Of a stretch of 64,000 bases of DNA, positions 61,637 through 64,000 are shown piece after piece. The position numbers and the translations under genes are program-made. The DNA is taken from NCBI RefSeq assembly GCF_000706645.1, contig NZ_KL407337.1, forward strand, positions 436,320 to 500,319, in the 5' to 3' direction. The stretch is from Bartonella rochalimae ATCC BAA-1498 (GTDB taxonomy: Bacteria > Pseudomonadota > Alphaproteobacteria > Rhizobiales > Rhizobiaceae). Every line of letters starts with the position of its first letter. The first letter of the stretch is position 1. Under the pieces are notes generated by a model that worked only from the letters and a program-made list of their open reading frames with translations, searched no databases and was not told where the DNA came from.

Positions 61637-64000
61637 TTAAGCTAGCCGTTCTAAAGCAATAGATACTTTCTTTTTTGCTTCATACAACTCTGTAATTCTT
61701 CTACGTTCAAGCTCAATAATTTCCTGCCTTGCATTTGCTATGAATTTTGGATTATCTAATTTAATTGATATTTTCTCAATATCCTGTTCAATTTTATCCA
61801 TATCCCTTTTCAAACGAGCACGTTCGGCATCTAAATCAATCAACTGCCCCAATGGTAAGCAAAAAGTTGCCTCTCCCAAAATTATTTGAGCTGATATAGC
61901 AGGAACCTGATCAGAAAAATGAATCTCTCCGATACGCGCTAATCTTTTAAGAATAGCCTCATAACGATGTACACGTTCTTGTATTACTTGCCCTCCTTCT
62001 AAAATTACGAGAGGTGCCAGTGCACTTACTGGAACGTTCATCTCAGCACGCACAGAACGAATACCACTAACTACATCAATAATCCAACTAATATCATTTG
62101 CAGCTTCTTCATCTTTAAACGTCATTTGTGGCCATTGCGTTAATGCTAACATATTCTCACGCTTCATGTCTTGCATTGCCGTAAGAGACCACAACTCCTC
62201 TGTTACATGAGGCATAAAAGGATGGAGAAGTTTATAAACTTCATCAAGAACCCAAGCTGTACACGCTTGTGCTTCCTTTTTAGAATCTTCATTTGAACCT
62301 TGAAACACAGGTTTAAGAAGTTCAAGATACCAATCGCATAATGCATTCCAAACAAACCGATACAACGCGTGAGCAGCATCATTAAATTTATAGTTTTCAA
62401 TGCCCTTAGTAACTGCCAAAACAGTTTTGGATAATTCTGTTAAAATCCAACGGTTAATTGCAAGTTTCGTTTTTTCTGGTTTGAAAGCCAAATCATGCCT
62501 AACACCATTCATTTCAGCAAATCGAGTGGCATTCCACAATTTCGTAACAAAATTACGATAGCCTTCAACACGTGAAGGATCAAGTTTTACATCACGACCT
62601 TGCGCGACCATAATAGCTAAAGTAAAGCGTAGCGCATCTGCACCGTATTGATCAATGAGTTCCAATGGATCAACAATATTTCCTTTTGATTTTGACATCT
62701 TTGCACCGTACTGATCCCGCACTAGAGCATGTACATAAACAGTTGGGAAAGGAACTTCTCCCATAAAGTGCATACCCATCATCATCATACGAGCAACCCA
62801 GAAAAAGATGATATCAAATCCAGTAACCGATAAAGATGTTGGATAAAAAGTTGTTAACTCAATTGTTTTATCAGGCCACCCTAGCGTCGAAAAAGGCCAA
62901 AGAGCAGATGAAAACCAAGTATCTAAAACATCCTGATCACGTGTTAATTGAACTGTTTTACCATAATGAGATAAAGCTGAATCTAAAGCCTCTTTTTCAC
63001 TTTTTTCAACAAAAATCATACCATCAGGACCATACCAAGCAGGTATCTGATGTCCCCACCATAATTGGCGAGAAATACACCAAGGCTGAATATTTTCCAT
63101 CCAATTAAAATAAGTTTTTTCCCAACTAGCCGGAATAAATTTCGTTTTCCCTTGGCGAACAGCTTCTATCGCTGGCTTTGCTAATTCAACAGCATCAACA
63201 TACCACTGATTTGTTAAAAGCGGCTCAATGGGTACTCCACTTCGATCACCATGAGGAACGACGTGAAGATGCTCATTAACAGTTACACAATAACCTCTTT
63301 CTTGCATCCAAGAAACGATACGATTTCGTGCAACAAAACGATCAACTTTATCTAAATATTCCACCAACGCATTCAATTCATCAGACAAGACTAAGCCATT
63401 AAAAAATGCCTCATTATCACGCAAAAAAATCTCAGCTTTTTGCGTCAAAATATTAATTAAGCCTAAATTGTGCCGCTTTCCTACTTCAAAATCGTTAAAG
63501 TCATGTGCTGGTGTGATTTTTACAGCTCCACTCCCCTCATCAGGATTAGCATAAGAATCACTAACAATTAACAACTTGCGACCAACGAGGGGGAGAATAA
63601 CATTTTGTCCTATGAGATCTTTATAACGATCATCTTCAGGATTAACCGCAACACCCGTATCCCCCAACATTGTTTCAGGACGTGTTGTTGCAACTGTTAT
63701 AAAAGTTGTAGAATCATTCGGATCAAAAACTTTTCCTTCAAGCGGATACCTAAAATGCCACAAATAACCTTTGACCTCTTTCGGTTCAACTTCAAGATCC
63801 GAAATAGCCGTCAACAACTTTGGATCCCAATTGACTAAACGCTTGTCCTTATATATTAACCCTTGCTTGTAAAGCTTAACAAAGACTTCACGGACAGCCT
63901 GAGATAAGCCCTCATCCATTGTGAATCGCTCGCGTGACCAATCACACGAAACGCCAAGGCGTTTGAGTTGATTAGTGATAATCCCTCCAGCTTCATGACG
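61637..64000 (-). CDS. valS: Valyl-tRNA synthetase (C-terminal part, runs off window)
   Basis: Class I synthetase with editing of threonine. The reading frame is open through the window end (RHEAGGIITNQLKRLGVSCD upstream of the first internal Met), so about 787 residues are present and the N-terminus with the HIGH motif lies beyond 64000. Seen here are the CP1 editing domain (TTRPETMLGDTGVAVNPEDDRY), the KMSKS loop (GAKMSKSKGNIVDPLELIDQYGADALR), the anticodon-binding domain and a C-terminal coiled-coil tail (LDAERARLKRDMDKIEQDIEKI). It converges on gltL. Confidence 0.97.
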   Translation of the reverse strand, partial: RHEAGGIITNQLKRLGVSCDWSRERFTMDEGLSQAVREVFVKLYKQGLIYKDKRLVNWDPKLLTAISDLEVEPKEVKGYLWHFRYPLEGKVFDPNDSTTFITVATTRPETMLGDTGVAVNPEDDRYKDLIGQNVILPLVGRKLLIVSDSYANPDEGSGAVKITPAHDFNDFEVGKRHNLGLINILTQKAEIFLRDNEAFFNGLVLSDELNALVEYLDKVDRFVARNRIVSWMQERGYCVTVNEHLHVVPHGDRSGVPIEPLLTNQWYVDAVELAKPAIEAVRQGKTKFIPASWEKTYFNWMENIQPWCISRQLWWGHQIPAWYGPDGMIFVEKSEKEALDSALSHYGKTVQLTRDQDVLDTWFSSALWPFSTLGWPDKTIELTTFYPTSLSVTGFDIIFFWVARMMMMGMHFMGEVPFPTVYVHALVRDQYGAKMSKSKGNIVDPLELIDQYGADALRFTLAIMVAQGRDVKLDPSRVEGYRNFVTKLWNATRFAEMNGVRHDLAFKPEKTKLAINRWILTELSKTVLAVTKGIENYKFNDAAHALYRFVWNALCDWYLELLKPVFQGSNEDSKKEAQACTAWVLDEVYKLLHPFMPHVTEELWSLTAMQDMKRENMLALTQWPQMTFKDEEAANDISWIIDVVSGIRSVRAEMNVPVSALAPLVILEGGQVIQERVHRYEAILKRLARIGEIHFSDQVPAISAQIILGEATFCLPLGQLIDLDAERARLKRDMDKIEQDIEKISIKLDNPKFIANARQEIIELERRRITELYEAKKKVSIALERLA

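Overview
The window is AT-rich chromosomal DNA from an alphaproteobacterium of the Rhizobiales, most likely a Bartonella. This is inferred from the rhizobial gene set (EipB/DUF1849, an ATP12-type ATPase chaperone, an NdvA-like glucan exporter, rhizobial ribosomal proteins), the very AT-rich long intergenic stretches and a decayed gene, as expected of a reduced host-adapted genome. The species cannot be told from the sequence alone. No prophage, insertion sequence, CRISPR array, toxin-antitoxin or secretion system was seen. I found no convincing undescribed multi-gene system; the second-look items are mainly regulatory hairpins, a macro-rearrangement, a small ORF and a pseudogene.

Layout. 1-10.3 kb is a loosely packed mixed region: tsf (partial) and rpsB, the periplasmic protein EipB, a decayed RidA-family gene, a HIT hydrolase, a secretable D,D-carboxypeptidase with a SPOR domain plus a small unknown protein, serine deaminase, a nitroreductase and an orphan MerR regulator, separated by gaps of up to 1.15 kb. 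10.7-24.9 kb is a minus-strand block read as tRNA-Tyr, tRNA-Gly, tuf, tRNA-Trp, secE, nusG, rplK, rplA, rplJ, rplL, rpoB, rpoC. 25-37.6 kb holds rlmB, the ATP12 chaperone, rluC, an ndvA-like ABC exporter, alaS, recA, rarA and a DegQ-type protease. 37.8-56.8 kb is the str-S10-spc-alpha ribosomal superoperon on the minus strand, from rpsL down to rplQ and a rho-independent terminator. 57-61.3 kb on the plus strand has xthA and an enteric-like gltIJKL glutamate/aspartate ABC transporter. The window closes inside valS.

How the parts work together. Most of the window makes the translation and transcription machinery: 27 ribosomal proteins in the large cluster and 5 more elsewhere, EF-Tu (two copies, apparently identical), EF-G, EF-Ts, three tRNAs, two aminoacyl-tRNA synthetases, two rRNA-modifying enzymes, core RNA polymerase alpha/beta/beta', NusG, and the SecY and SecE parts of the translocon. 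The rest serves envelope maintenance, DNA repair (RecA, RarA, XthA) and amino-acid use (glutamate/aspartate uptake and serine deamination), which suits an organism that lives on host amino acids.

Starts were moved from the longest ORF to an internal codon wherever a Shine-Dalgarno sequence and family length agreed. GTG or TTG starts are common here (dacC-like, sdaA, rplJ, nusG, rpsM, recA, ndvA, rarA).
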